From: Micrococcaceae bacterium RIT 802 | Lineage (GTDB): Bacteria; Actinomycetota; Actinomycetes; Actinomycetales; Micrococcaceae | Direction of reading: 5' to 3' | Assembly (NCBI GenBank): GCA_016892645.1 | Contig: JAFEMX010000002.1 | Span: forward strand, 124,001-188,000 | DNA length: 64,000 nucleotides | Part shown: piece by piece, positions 34,976 through 44,520 of the stretch | Layout of the letters: every line of letters begins with the position of its first letter | Position numbering within the stretch: the stretch's first letter is position 1 | Position numbers and translations under genes: made by a program | Notes under the pieces: generated by a model | The model's database searches: none | Seen by the model: the letters and a program-made list of their open reading frames with translations, nothing else | Told to the model about the DNA's origin: nothing

Positions 34976-36187
34976 ATGCACAGCGAGGCCTACATCTACG
35001 ACGCCGTGCGGACCCCACGCGGCCGCGGCCGTAACGGCGCACTGCACGGAACCAAGCCCATTTCGCTGGTCACCGGCCTCATCGACGCGCTGCGCGAGCG
35101 CAATCCCGGTCTCGACGAGTCCCGGATCGACGACCTCATCCTCGGGGTCGTCACCCCCATCGGGGACCAGGGAGCAGACATCGCCCGCATCGCCGCGCTC
35201 GCCGCCGGCTTGCCCGACACCGTGGGTGGCTTCCAACTCAACCGCTTCTGCGCCTCCGCACTGGAAGCCACCAACCTGGCCGCCGCGAAGATCCGTTCCG
35301 GGTGGGAACACCTGGTGATCGCCGGGGGCGTCGAATCGATGTCACGGGTCCCCATCGGCACCGACGGCGGGGCCTGGGCATTCGATCCGGCCACCAGCTT
35401 CGACACCTCCTACATACCGCAGGGAATTGGCGCCGACCTCATCGCCACCACCGAGGGATTCACCCGCGAGGACGTGGACGCCTTCGCCGTCCGTTCCCAG
35501 CAGCGCGCCGCAGCGGCATGGGACCGCGGCCACTTCGCCCGCTCCATCATCCCGGTCCGCGACCAGAACGGGCTGGTCGTCCTGGACCACGACGAGCACA
35601 TCCGCCGCGGCACCACCGTCGAGACCCTGGCCGGACTCCGCCCCGCCTTCGCCCGCATGGGCGAGGACGGCGGATTCGACGCCGTCGCACTGGAGAAATA
35701 CCACTGGGTGAAGGACATCGACCACGTCCATACCGGCGGGAATTCCTCCGGCATCGTGGACGGCGCCGCCCTGGTCCTGGTCGGGTCCGAGGCAGTGGGC
35801 CGCGACCTTGGCCTGCAACCCCGGGCCAGGATCGCCGCCGCCGCCGTTTCCGGCGCCGATCCGACGATCATGCTCACCGGCCCGACGCCGGCCACCCGCA
35901 AGCTCCTGGCCACGGCGGATCTTACCCCCGCCGACATCGACCTGTGGGAGATCAACGAGGCCTTCGCCTCCGTCGCCCTGAAGTACCAGCGCGACTTCGA
36001 CATCCCCGATGACCGCCTGAACGTCCACGGCGGCGCGATCGCCATGGGCCACCCGCTCGGCGCGACCGGGGCGATGATCCTGGGCACCATGGTCGACGAG
36101 CTCGAACGCACCGGACTCACCCGCGCCGTCGTCACCCTGTGCATCGGCGGCGGCATGGGCGTCGCCACCCTGATCGAACGCGTCTGA
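34976..36187 (+). CDS. fadA: Acetyl-CoA acyltransferase (thiolase)
   Basis: This is a 403-residue thiolase. The active-site Cys is residue 92 in [13 protein letters not shown]. The second-half motifs are complete: [12 protein letters not shown], then [18 protein letters not shown] with the catalytic His, and [15 protein letters not shown] with the second Cys. It would cleave 3-ketoacyl-CoA with CoA or run in the condensing direction. The ATG has GGGAG upstream. It precedes a FadB-like gene by 15 bases, the usual fadA-fadB arrangement, yet that partner lacks its dehydrogenase core. Confidence 0.94.
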   Translation: MHSEAYIYDAVRTPRGRGRNGALHGTKPISLVTGLIDALRERNPGLDESRIDDLILGVVTPIGDQGADIARIAALAAGLPDTVGGFQLNRFCASALEATNLAAAKIRSGWEHLVIAGGVESMSRVPIGTDGGAWAFDPATSFDTSYIPQGIGADLIATTEGFTREDVDAFAVRSQQRAAAAWDRGHFARSIIPVRDQNGLVVLDHDEHIRRGTTVETLAGLRPAFARMGEDGGFDAVALEKYHWVKDIDHVHTGGNSSGIVDGAALVLVGSEAVGRDLGLQPRARIAAAAVSGADPTIMLTGPTPATRKLLATADLTPADIDLWEINEAFASVALKYQRDFDIPDDRLNVHGGAIAMGHPLGATGAMILGTMVDELERTGLTRAVVTLCIGGGMGVATLIERV

Positions 36188-36202
36188 AACCGGAGGATGG
36201 AC

Positions 36203-37696
36203 ATGGAATCACAGGACGTCATCCGCGAGGAAGAGCACGACGGCGGAATCCTCATCTGGATCCTCGACGCGCCCGGCTCGGCGGTGAACCTGCTCGACGA
36301 CGCCTTCGTCGCCGCGCTGGCTTCACGGCTCGACGAGGTGGAGGCCCGCCGCGACCGGGATCCGGGATCCGTCACCGGCATCATCCTCGCCTCCGCGAAG
36401 GAGAGCTTCTGCGCCAGCGCCGATCTGGAGACCATGGCAGATGCGACGACCGCCGACGCCCAGGCGGTCTATGACCTGGCGCTCGGCCTGGGCACCCAGT
36501 TCCGTCGGTTGGAGACCCTGGGGGTCCCGGTCGTCGCCGCCCTGAACGGCTCCGCACTCGGCGGCGGGCTGGGCCTGGCGCTCGCGACCCACCATCGCAT
36601 CGCCGTCGATGTTCCGGGCATCCGCTTCGGCCTGCCCGAGGTGGACTTCGGCATCTGTCCGGCCGCTGGGGGGGTACTGCGCACGGTCCGCCTGTTGGGT
36701 GTCGAGCGTTCCCTCGATGAACTGCTGCTCAGCGCCTCCATCATGGGCACGGGCGATGCCATGCAGCGGGGGATCGTGGACGAATCGGTCGAGGACGAGG
36801 AGGACCTGTTGCCGACGGCCCGGCAGTGGGTCCTGGACCATCCCGACGCCGTCCAGCCCTGGGATGCCGACGGCTACGAGTTCCCCGGGGGAGCGCCCCG
36901 GATTCCCACCCCGGAGGGACCGAATTCCCTGACGGCTGTCCTGCAGTTCCTGCCGGCACGCCTCCGCAGCCGGCCAGACGCCCTGCACAACCCGGCCCCG
37001 CGGGCCATTCTGGCCGCCGCGGTGGAAGGCGCCCAGGTCGACATCGCGACGGCGGCAGCCATCGAGGCGCGCTATTTCACGCAGACGGTGACCGCCCCGG
37101 TCTCGAGCGCCATGATCGGCCTGCGGCACGCCGACCGCAAGGCGGCCGGTCCGCAGGCCATGGACGCGACGACCGGCGCCGTGCCGGACGCAGCGACCGC
37201 CGCTGCCGGGGAATCCACACCCGGCGTGCACGCGGACACCGCGGAGGTCCGCGATGACGAAGCACTGGATCCCACCCGTCGTGCGGGCCCGGACGCGGCC
37301 CGACAGATGGTCGCCGACCTCGCCGAAGCGGCCCGCACGGCGGCGAGGGAGCTCGTCACCGAGGGGATGAGCGATATCTCCGTCACCCGCGCGGCCGAAC
37401 AGGCCGGCCTGTCCTCTTCGCTGTTCCAGGCCATCGAGGAGGCAGCCCGGGAAGCCGTCCGGGAGGGGCCGGGGGACCACGGCCCCGGAGCAGCCGACCG
37501 GGAACCCGCCCCGCACCGCCGTCTCGACACCGACGAGGCACAACGCCACCTGCTCTCCGCCATCGCCGACGCGGGTCGCCGGCACCTCGCCGACCGGAAC
37601 CCGGCGACGGCCGCGGTTCTGAACATCGCCTCGGTGGACGGCGCCGGCTACCCGGCCTGGACCGGTGGCATCGCCCGCTGGACCGGCAACCGGTAG
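36203..37696 (+). CDS. FadB-like protein lacking the 3-hydroxyacyl-CoA dehydrogenase NAD-binding domain
   Basis: This is a 497-residue protein where actinobacterial FadB has about 700. Residues ~1-190 are an enoyl-CoA hydratase/isomerase domain. The first catalytic Glu is replaced: GGGLGL has Gly124 where GGGLEL is expected; the codon is GGC, two changes from Glu. Glu146 in GLPEVDFG is kept. Residues ~190-310 follow the usual FadB linker (DAVQPWDADGYEFPGG, PAPRAILAAAVEGAQVD). The NAD-binding segment (VGVLGAGMMGAGI type) is then missing, replaced by an Ala/Asp-rich stretch. Remnants of the C-terminal region return (EGMSDISVTRAAEQAG; AGYPAWTGGIARW). The frame is open with normal codon use. ATG 36203 has GGAGG six bases upstream. 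Confidence 0.85.
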   Translation: MESQDVIREEEHDGGILIWILDAPGSAVNLLDDAFVAALASRLDEVEARRDRDPGSVTGIILASAKESFCASADLETMADATTADAQAVYDLALGLGTQFRRLETLGVPVVAALNGSALGGGLGLALATHHRIAVDVPGIRFGLPEVDFGICPAAGGVLRTVRLLGVERSLDELLLSASIMGTGDAMQRGIVDESVEDEEDLLPTARQWVLDHPDAVQPWDADGYEFPGGAPRIPTPEGPNSLTAVLQFLPARLRSRPDALHNPAPRAILAAAVEGAQVDIATAAAIEARYFTQTVTAPVSSAMIGLRHADRKAAGPQAMDATTGAVPDAATAAAGESTPGVHADTAEVRDDEALDPTRRAGPDAARQMVADLAEAARTAARELVTEGMSDISVTRAAEQAGLSSSLFQAIEEAAREAVREGPGDHGPGAADREPAPHRRLDTDEAQRHLLSAIADAGRRHLADRNPATAAVLNIASVDGAGYPAWTGGIARWTGNR

Positions 37697-37759
37697 CCGG
37701 GCATCACGCGCAGCCCGTCGACCAACGGGACACAGCCCCGGGACTCGAGGAGAGGGGCG

Positions 37760-38668
37760 TCAGAACTCCAACGAGGCCTCGTCGCTGACCGAGAGCGACA
37801 GCACCGCCGTCTCGATGGCGTCGTGGCCCTCGAGTTCGCGTTCGATCCGCCGCATCTGCCGGGCCACTTCCTCCTCCGGGTCATCGCCCACCAGGTCGAC
37901 CTCGGCGACCAGGAACAGGCGGCCGGGGCCGATGTACTCCAGGTGCAGGTAGGTCACCCGGTTGATCTCCGCATGCCCGAGCAGGTCCCGCCCCACGCGG
38001 GTGCGGATTTCCGGCGTCGAGCTCGCTCCGATGAGGAAATGCCGGTTGCGGTCGATCAGGACCAGGGCCACGGCCCCGAGCAGGACGCCGATGACGATCG
38101 AGCCCAGGGCGTCCCAGACCGCGTTGCCGGTCACGAGGTGGACGTAGATGCCGGCCGCTGCCACGATGAGGCCGATCAGGGCGGCGAAGTCCTCGGCCAC
38201 CACGGCGCGCAGGGTGGTGTTGGAGGTGTACAGGACCAGCCGGATCACCGAGGTGTCAGCCTCCCGCGCCTGCCGCCGGGCCTGCACGATCGCCTGCGTG
38301 AACGACGCGCCCTCCAACAAGAACGCGACCCCCAGCACGATGAAGGCGAGCCCGGGGGACTCGACCGGTTCCGGGTTCGTCAGCTCCTGGATGCCGTGCA
38401 TGACGGAGAACACCGCGCCGGCGGTGAAGATGCCGACGGCGGCGAACATCGACCAGACATAGGCTTCCCGCCCGTGGCCCAGCGGATGGCGGTCGTCCTT
38501 GGGCCGGGCCGACCGCCGGTCGGCCACCAGCAGGAAGATCTCGTTGCCGGCGTCGGCCCAGGAGTGCGCCGCCTCGGCCATCATGGACGCGGAGCCGGTG
38601 ATCACGGCGACCACCGTCTTGGCCGTGGCGACGAGCAGGTTGGCGACGAAGGCGATGATGACGGTCAT
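37760..38668 (-). CDS. Cation diffusion facilitator (CDF) family transporter
   Basis: This 302-residue membrane protein has about six hydrophobic segments. The TM2 metal site region is MMAEAAHSWADAGNEIFLLV, and RHPLGHGREAYVWSMFAAVG is the characteristic loop to TM3. TM5 has a VAEDFAALIGLIVAAAGI segment where the second metal-site Asp lies. The ~90-residue C-terminal cytosolic domain (LEYIGPGRLFLVAEVDLVGD) is the dimerisation fold. It is expected to export Zn2+, Mn2+ or a similar metal using protons. ATG 38668 has GGAG eight bases upstream; the open frame runs further upstream antisense to the next gene and is not used. Confidence 0.92.
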   Translation of the reverse strand: MTVIIAFVANLLVATAKTVVAVITGSASMMAEAAHSWADAGNEIFLLVADRRSARPKDDRHPLGHGREAYVWSMFAAVGIFTAGAVFSVMHGIQELTNPEPVESPGLAFIVLGVAFLLEGASFTQAIVQARRQAREADTSVIRLVLYTSNTTLRAVVAEDFAALIGLIVAAAGIYVHLVTGNAVWDALGSIVIGVLLGAVALVLIDRNRHFLIGASSTPEIRTRVGRDLLGHAEINRVTYLHLEYIGPGRLFLVAEVDLVGDDPEEEVARQMRRIERELEGHDAIETAVLSLSVSDEASLEF

Positions 38669-38777
38669 GCGGCAGGCTCCATGGCGCCAGTGTATGACCA
38701 GGGACCGGGACGGTGACAGGGCCGGTGTAGCGTAAGTCCCACGGCGCCATGGCGGCGCCCCGAAACGGATGTGCATC

Positions 38778-39929
38778 ATGGCAACACCGAACAATCCCGT
38801 CCTGGGCGTCCTGGGCAGGTCCCGCAAAACCGACGAACACCGCGTCCCGATCCACCCGGCACATCTGGAACGGATCGACCCGGGACTGCGCGCCCGCCTC
38901 GTCCTCGAGGAGGGGTATGGCGAACGGTTCGGGTTCTCGGATGCCGACCTCGGGGCACTGGTCCGGCAGGTGGCCACGCGATCCGGGGTGATCGAGGCCG
39001 CCGACACGGTGCTGCTGGCCAAACCCCAGGCCCGCGACCTCGAGGACCTCCGCGCGGGCCAGACGCTCTGGGGCTGGCCGCATTGCGTGCAGGACCGCGA
39101 GCTGACCCAGCTCGCCATCGACAAGCGGCTGACCTTGATCGCCTTCGAGGCGATGAACCACTGGGCGTCCGACGGCGGATTCTCCCTGCATGTCTTCCAC
39201 AAGAACAACGAGCTGGCCGGATACAGCTCGGTCATCCATGCCATGGCACTGGCCGGGTTCACGGGCGACTACGGACGCCGGCGCACCGCCGTCGTCATCG
39301 GTTTCGGGGCGACGGCCCGGGGTGCCGTCACCGCGTTGAAGGCCCACGGCGTCACGGATGTCCGGGTCCTGACCAACCGCAAGGTCGCCTCGGTGGCCGC
39401 CCCCATCCACTCGGCCCACATGATCCAGTTCGACCACGACGGCGGCCCCTACCTCAGCGAGGTCATCACCGACGACCGGGGCCGGGTCCCGCTGGCCCCC
39501 TTCCTGGCCGAAAGCGACATCGTCGTGAACTGCACCCTGCAGGACCCCAACGACCCGCTGCTCTACCTGCGCGACGGCGATCTGGCGGCCTTCCACCCGG
39601 GCAGCCTCATCGTCGACGTCTCCTGCGATGCGGGCATGGCCTTCGAATGGGCACGTCCGACCAGCTTCGCCGATCCGATGTTCACCGTCGGGACGGACAT
39701 CGACTACTACGCGGTGGACCACAGCCCGTCCTACCTCTGGGACTCGGCCAGCTGGGAAATCAGCGCGGCCGCGCTGCCGTTCCTCGACATCGTCATGGGT
39801 GGCCCCGGCGCCTGGGAACGCAACGAGACCATCACCCGCGCCATTGAGGTGCGCGACGGCGTCGTGGTCAACCCCGCCATCCTGGCGTTCCAGCAGCGCG
39901 GTCCGGAGTACCCGCACCCGTCCCGCTGA
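38778..39929 (+). CDS. N5-(carboxyethyl)ornithine synthase family enzyme
   Basis: This 383-residue protein belongs to the alanine dehydrogenase/transhydrogenase superfamily, but with the layout I recall for Lactococcus N5-(carboxyethyl)ornithine synthase. N-terminal LGVLGRSRKTDEHRVPIHPAHL has the conserved Arg/Lys. LWGWPHCVQDRELTQLAIDK and LIAFEAMNHW lie in the middle. The NAD motif VVIGFGATARGAVTAL (~residue 175) and VDVSCDAGMAFEWARPT follow. It would reductively join pyruvate to the side-chain amine of ornithine or lysine using NADPH. The downstream flavoprotein gene has its own promoter. Substrate assignment rests on resemblance only. Confidence 0.82.
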   Translation: MATPNNPVLGVLGRSRKTDEHRVPIHPAHLERIDPGLRARLVLEEGYGERFGFSDADLGALVRQVATRSGVIEAADTVLLAKPQARDLEDLRAGQTLWGWPHCVQDRELTQLAIDKRLTLIAFEAMNHWASDGGFSLHVFHKNNELAGYSSVIHAMALAGFTGDYGRRRTAVVIGFGATARGAVTALKAHGVTDVRVLTNRKVASVAAPIHSAHMIQFDHDGGPYLSEVITDDRGRVPLAPFLAESDIVVNCTLQDPNDPLLYLRDGDLAAFHPGSLIVDVSCDAGMAFEWARPTSFADPMFTVGTDIDYYAVDHSPSYLWDSASWEISAAALPFLDIVMGGPGAWERNETITRAIEVRDGVVVNPAILAFQQRGPEYPHPSR

Positions 39930-39938
39930 GCCCGGTAC

Positions 39939-39967
39939 TTGCCGCGGGTGGCGGCTCGGCCTACGTT
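39939..39967 (+). promoter_or_regulatory. Putative promoter of the ferredoxin-reductase-like gene
   Basis: TTGCCG (39939-39944), 17 bases, TACGTT (39962-39967). The predicted start lies about 40 bases before ATG 40015. Confidence 0.5.
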
Positions 39968-40014
39968 GGGGGAAGCAGCCCCGGAGGGGACGCGAGCGGA
40001 CCCGGGAGGTAGCC

Positions 40015-41223
40015 ATGGCAGCATCGGACGGTACGGTCATCATCGGAGGGGGCCTGGCGGCGGCCCACGCCGTGCAGACATTGCACGAGAACGGATACCC
40101 CCGCGCCATCACGCTCATCGCCGACGAAGCCGTCGCCCCCTACGAACGCCCACCATTGTCCAAGGACTTCCTCCAGGGCAAGCAGGAGGCGGAGGCGGCC
40201 ATCGTGCACGACGCCGACTGGTACTCCGCGCACGATGTCACCTTGCTGTTGGGCGAGCATGCCGCCTCGATCGACCGGGCGGCGCACACGGTGACGCTGG
40301 ACTCCGGTGCCGAGCACCCCTATGGGCACCTGCTGTTGGCGACCGGTGCGGACTCGCGCCGGCTGCACCTGCCGGGAGCCGACCTGCCCGGGGTGATGAT
40401 GTTGCGCCGGATCCCGGACGCGGAGAAGCTCAAGGCGGCCTTCGCCAACGGAGGGCGCCTGGCCATCGTCGGGGCCGGATGGATCGGGCTGGAAGTCGCG
40501 GCCAGCGCCCGGCAAGCCGGCATGGAGGTCACCGTGGTCGCCCCCGGCAGCACGCCGCTGGGGAGCGTGCTCGGCGACCAGCTGGGGAACCACTTTGCCG
40601 ACCTGCATCGCCGCCACGGGGTCGAGCTGCGCCTGGGGGCCCACGTGACCGGCATCATCGAACGCGACGGCCGGGCCGCAGGGTTGGAGACGTCCACGGG
40701 CGATGTGGAGGCCGATGTCGTGCTCATCGCGATCGGCGCCGTCCCGGCCGTCGGGCTGGCCGAGGCCGCCGGAGTGAAGACGGACAACGGCGTGCTGGTG
40801 GACAGTGCGCTGCGCACCAGCGACCCCGACATCCTCGCCGCCGGGGATGTGGCCAACGCCGAGAACACCCAGCTGGGCCGGTTGCGCGTCGAACACTGGG
40901 ACAACGCCATCCGGCAGGGCCAATTGGCCGCCAAGACCATCCTCGGCCACACCGACCGGTACGACTGGCAGCCCTACTTCTTCACCGACCAGTTCGACCT
41001 GGGCATGGAATACGTCGGCCATGCGGGCCCGGACGCCCGGACCGTCATCCGCGGCGACCTGGACGACGGCGAGTTCATCGCCTTCTGGCTGGAGGACGGC
41101 GTGGTCACGGCGGCGATGAACGTGAACATCTGGGACGTCAACGACACCCTGCGCTCCGTGGTGGGCACCAGCGTGGACGAGGACCGGCTGTCCGACGAGG
41201 AGGTGCCGCTCGAGGACCTGTGA
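40015..41223 (+). CDS. NAD(P)H:ferredoxin/rubredoxin reductase-like flavoprotein
   Basis: This is a 402-residue two-dinucleotide-fold flavoenzyme of the BphA4/rubredoxin reductase type. FAD binding: VIIGGGLAAAHAVQTLHENG at residues ~7-26, then PPLSKDFLQGK. NAD binding: LAIVGAGWIGLEVAASARQAG (~residue 150; GxGxxG). The FAD-closing motif is DILAAGDVA (~280). The C-terminal WLEDGVVTAAMNVN domain fits the family. No ferredoxin or oxygenase gene is adjacent, so the electron acceptor is unknown. ATG 40015 has GGGAGG five bases upstream. Confidence 0.92.
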   Translation: MAASDGTVIIGGGLAAAHAVQTLHENGYPRAITLIADEAVAPYERPPLSKDFLQGKQEAEAAIVHDADWYSAHDVTLLLGEHAASIDRAAHTVTLDSGAEHPYGHLLLATGADSRRLHLPGADLPGVMMLRRIPDAEKLKAAFANGGRLAIVGAGWIGLEVAASARQAGMEVTVVAPGSTPLGSVLGDQLGNHFADLHRRHGVELRLGAHVTGIIERDGRAAGLETSTGDVEADVVLIAIGAVPAVGLAEAAGVKTDNGVLVDSALRTSDPDILAAGDVANAENTQLGRLRVEHWDNAIRQGQLAAKTILGHTDRYDWQPYFFTDQFDLGMEYVGHAGPDARTVIRGDLDDGEFIAFWLEDGVVTAAMNVNIWDVNDTLRSVVGTSVDEDRLSDEEVPLEDL

Positions 41224-41365
41224 TCCTCGGCGCATGGCGGCCGCCGATGCCCGGGGAATGAACGCGGGTCAATAGACTGTTGTCCTCGGTACGCGCCACG
41301 GAAGCAACGAGGCACCTGGCCGGTCACCACCACCGCACCATGCTCCCGAAGGTAGGAACCGCCGC

Positions 41366-42601
41366 ATGACCACCCCGCCACGCACCACCATGCTCTCCGG
41401 ACGGCCGCTGCTCATCGCCATGGTCGCCCTGGCGCTGGGCGGATTCGGCATCGGCACCACCGAGTTCTCCATCATGGGCCTCTTGCAGGAAGGCGCCGCG
41501 GACCTCGGGGTCGGCAACGCCGACATGGGCCTGATGATCTCCGCCTACGCACTCGGCGTCGTCGTCGGTGCCCCGCTGCTCACCGCGTTGGGGGCCCGCG
41601 TCGCGCACAAGACGATGGTCTCGTGGTTGATGGTGCTCTTCACGGTGGCCAACTTCTCCTCGTTCCTGGCACCGACCTACGACACCATGCTGGTCACCCG
41701 GTTCCTCTCCGGCCTGCCCCACGGCGCGTACTTCGGGCTGGCCGCGATCCTGGCCGGGAACCTGGTACCCGCCACCATGCGCGGACGCGCCATCGCCTGG
41801 GTGATGATGGGCCTCTCGGTGGCCAACGTGTTCGGTGTCCCGGCCGTGACCTGGCTCGGCCAGCAACTGGGGTGGCGCTGGATGTTCGCCTCGGTGGCCA
41901 TCATCGGGGTGCTGACGCTGATCTCGATCCGCCTATGGGTCCCCTTCAATCCGATCCATGAGGGAGCCAGCATCCGCCGCGAATTGACGGCCCTGCGCAG
42001 CGGACGCGTCTGGATGGCCATGGCCACCGGCATCGTCGGCTTCGGCGGCTTCTTCGCGGTCTATTCCTACATCAGCCCGACGCTGACCGATGTGACCGGC
42101 CTCCAGGCGGCAGCGGTTCCGCTGGTGCTGGGACTGTACGGCATCGGCATGGTCTTCGGGAACGTGCTGGGCGGCCGGCTGGCCGACTGGTCGGTGCACG
42201 GGAGCATCTACATCGCCACGATCGCCATGGTCGTCTTCATGAGCGCCTTCGGGCTGCTCTCGCCCTACCCGGTCCCGGCACTGATCCTGGTCTTCATCCT
42301 GGGTGGCACCGGATCGATCCTGGTGCCGAGCCTGCAGGCCCTGCTGATGGACTCGGCCCCGAAGGCGCAGTCGCTGGCTGCCTCGTTGAACCACTCGGCG
42401 CTGAACATCGCCAACGCCCTGGGTGCGGCGCTGGGTGCCGCGGTCATCAAGCTGGGCTTCGGGTACCAGGCACCGGCCTTCCTCGGCGCCGGGCTGGCCC
42501 TGCTGGGGCTGTGCCTGGCGCTGCTGACCGCGCGGGTCTTCAAGGCCCGCGCCGCTGCCGACGCACGGGCCGCGGAGCAGGCGACCGAACCGGCGGCCTG
42601 A
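41366..42601 (+). CDS. MFS transporter, DHA1 (AraJ/YdhP-like) family
   Basis: This 411-residue membrane protein has 12 predicted segments. Typical DHA1 features are GGFGIGTTEFSIMGLLQE in TM1, MGLMISAYALGVVVGAPLLTALGAR in TM2 with the following loop (shown in part) and LPHGAYFGLAAILAGNLVP in TM4-TM5. It should export drugs, sugars or amino-acid-like metabolites by proton antiport. TAGACT (41273-41278) is a possible -10, giving a leader of about 80 bases. It converges on the VOC gene. Confidence 0.92.
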   Translation: MTTPPRTTMLSGRPLLIAMVALALGGFGIGTTEFSIMGLLQEGAADLGVGNADMGLMISAYALGVVVGAPLLTALGARVAHKTMVSWLMVLFTVANFSSFLAPTYDTMLVTRFLSGLPHGAYFGLAAILAGNLVPATMRGRAIAWVMMGLSVANVFGVPAVTWLGQQLGWRWMFASVAIIGVLTLISIRLWVPFNPIHEGASIRRELTALRSGRVWMAMATGIVGFGGFFAVYSYISPTLTDVTGLQAAAVPLVLGLYGIGMVFGNVLGGRLADWSVHGSIYIATIAMVVFMSAFGLLSPYPVPALILVFILGGTGSILVPSLQALLMDSAPKAQSLAASLNHSALNIANALGAALGAAVIKLGFGYQAPAFLGAGLALLGLCLALLTARVFKARAAADARAAEQATEPAA

Positions 42602-42631
42602 CCCGCCGACCCGTGCTCCCGGTGAGCCGGG

Positions 42632-43063
42632 TCAGCCGGCGTCCTGCGTGGCCGTGATGTTGAACATCCAGCCGACACCGAACTTGTCGGTCAGCTGGCC
42701 GAAGTAATCGCCCCACGGGGCCTTCTCCAGGGGCAGGGTGATGGTCGCGCCGTCCGAGAGCTTGTCCCACCAGCCCCGCAGCGTCTGGGAATCCTGGCCG
42801 CCGGCGCCATCGGAACTCAAGGACGTGGTGCCATTGGGCGAGGCCGGATAGCCGTCGCCGGAGTCGCTGCCCATCAGGTGGATGCCGCGCTCGACGTAGA
42901 GGGATGAGTGCATGACCTTACGGCCCTGCTCGGGATCCTGCTCGCCCATGCCGTCGGCAAACGTCAGCACGCTCAGTTCGCCGCCGAACACGGTGTTGTA
43001 GAACTCCATGGCCTCGCGCGCGTTGCCATCGAAGCTCAGGTACGGGGTCAATCCGATGCTCAT
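42632..43063 (-). CDS. VOC-superfamily (PhnB-like glyoxalase) protein
   Basis: This is a 143-residue PhnB/3-demethylubiquinone methyltransferase-like VOC protein. It starts TPYLSFDGNAREAMEFYNTVFGG; then MHSSLYVERGIHLMGSDSG and the C-terminal PLEKAPWGDYFGQLTDKFGVGWMFNI, with the family WGDxFGxxxDxFGVxWM pattern. Such proteins are metal-dependent or binding proteins whose substrate varies. The ATG stands 79 bases downstream of the membrane-protein stop on the same strand. Confidence 0.92.
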   Translation of the reverse strand: MSIGLTPYLSFDGNAREAMEFYNTVFGGELSVLTFADGMGEQDPEQGRKVMHSSLYVERGIHLMGSDSGDGYPASPNGTTSLSSDGAGGQDSQTLRGWWDKLSDGATITLPLEKAPWGDYFGQLTDKFGVGWMFNITATQDAG

Positions 43064-43142
43064 GGTGCTGCCCTTCGGTTGGAAGCGGGCGCGGTGGCGC
43101 CCGAGAACATTCTTGCCGGAGGGCATGAGGGTTGGGAAGAGG

Positions 43143-44336
43143 TCAGCGCTTCTCGTCGCGGCCTTCGCGCACGGCAGGTGCATCGTCCCCGCGGGGAGGA
43201 TCCGCCGTCGTGCCGGTGTCCTCCGGAGGCGCCGCCTTCCGGATGGTGCGCTGCGGCACCGCCCGGGGTGGAGCCTGGCTGGAAATGAGCACGTTGATCC
43301 ACCGCGCCTTCGGATCGGCATCGACCAGCAGCGCCTTGAGCAGCAGGGTCGCCGGCAACGCCAGCAGGGCACCGAGCCAGCCGAGCACCCAGTACCAGAA
43401 CAGCAGCGACAGGAACGAGACGGTCGGGGTGACGCCGACGGACTGGCCGGTGAACTTGGGCTGGATGATCGACTGCACCGTGAAGTTCAGCAGGCTGTAG
43501 GCCGCGACGACCGCGAACGCCGGGCCGGGGCCGCCGTCGAGCAGGGCCAGCAGCGCGGGCGGCACCAGGCCGATGACGAAGCCGATGTTGGGGATGTAGT
43601 TGGTCAGGAACGCCAGCACGCCCCAGACCCAGATCAGCTCGATGCCCAGGATCGCCAGGACCCAGACGTCGAGCAGGGCCACGATCAGGCCGAACACGGT
43701 GGTGACGACCCAGTAGCGGCGGACCCCCTGGCTGAAGGCCATGATGGCGTCGGTGAACCGCGGGTTCATCCCGCCGAGGACCGTCAGGCGGCGGCGGATC
43801 TGGGTCGAGTCCATGCCCAGGAAGAACACGGTCATCACGACGGTGGCCAGCAGCGACATGACGGAGGAGACGTTGTTCAGCAACGGGCGCACGACGTTGA
43901 CGATGCTGCCGGCATTGATCGACTTGAGCTGGTCGACGAGCATGGATTCGCTGATGCCCACCGTCCCCAGCCACGTCGAGAGGTTGTCCCAGAGCTCGAT
44001 GAACTCCTTGTTGTAGCGGGGCAGGGCGAGCAGCAGTTCGCTGCCGGCCCACGCCGTGGCGCCGAGGAAGACGACGAGCAGCGCCAGCACGATGAGGACC
44101 GTCAGCACCGCCGCCACGTAGCGGTGCACGACACGGGCCATGAGCAGTTGCAGCGGATAGGCCACGATCATCAGGTTCAGGCCCAGGAACACCGGGGCCA
44201 CGATGCTGGACAGGCCCTGGAAGAAGTGCAGCGTGATCGCCAGCCCGGCCAGCCCGAGGCAGACCAGCACGAAGCGTGGCATCGGCGCCTTGGTCTCGGC
44301 GACCGGCGCCGGGTCGTTCGCCATGGTCGGTTCCAT
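43143..44336 (-). CDS. AI-2E family transporter (YdiK/TqsA-like)
   Basis: This 397-residue integral membrane protein has about eight hydrophobic segments. Family marks are the paired N-terminal helices (VCLGLAGLAITLHFFQGL), ALPRYNKEFIELWDNLSTW in the periplasmic-side region, then GVLAFLTNYIPNIGFVIGLVPPALLALLDGG near residue 260 (shown in part). QPKFTGQSVGVTPTVSFLSLLFW follows. Members export autoinducer-2 or act as Na+/H+ antiporters. The C-terminal ~50 residues are a polar tail. Two starts (44336 and 44324) are possible and neither has a strong ribosome-binding site. Confidence 0.9.
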   Translation of the reverse strand: MEPTMANDPAPVAETKAPMPRFVLVCLGLAGLAITLHFFQGLSSIVAPVFLGLNLMIVAYPLQLLMARVVHRYVAAVLTVLIVLALLVVFLGATAWAGSELLLALPRYNKEFIELWDNLSTWLGTVGISESMLVDQLKSINAGSIVNVVRPLLNNVSSVMSLLATVVMTVFFLGMDSTQIRRRLTVLGGMNPRFTDAIMAFSQGVRRYWVVTTVFGLIVALLDVWVLAILGIELIWVWGVLAFLTNYIPNIGFVIGLVPPALLALLDGGPGPAFAVVAAYSLLNFTVQSIIQPKFTGQSVGVTPTVSFLSLLFWYWVLGWLGALLALPATLLLKALLVDADPKARWINVLISSQAPPRAVPQRTIRKAAPPEDTGTTADPPRGDDAPAVREGRDEKR

Positions 44337-44520
44337 TGCTTGGTGGGTCCCCCTGCAGTCGTTCGGTTCCCAGTTTACGGTCAGGCGCTCGGCGGCAGCA
44401 TCGGTCCAGGGGATGAGATGTGCGGGCGGTGCATGCTCCGATTGGCGCATCACGGCCCGGGTGCTGTAGATTAATGAATCGTTCCGGACGTTGGAAGGCG
44501 CGACGGCGGGGCAATTCCGC

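Noticed and set aside
38669-39262. Upstream extension of the CDF transporter frame
   Set aside because: It lies antisense to the carboxyethylornithine synthase gene; ATG 38668 has a good ribosome-binding site and the family start.
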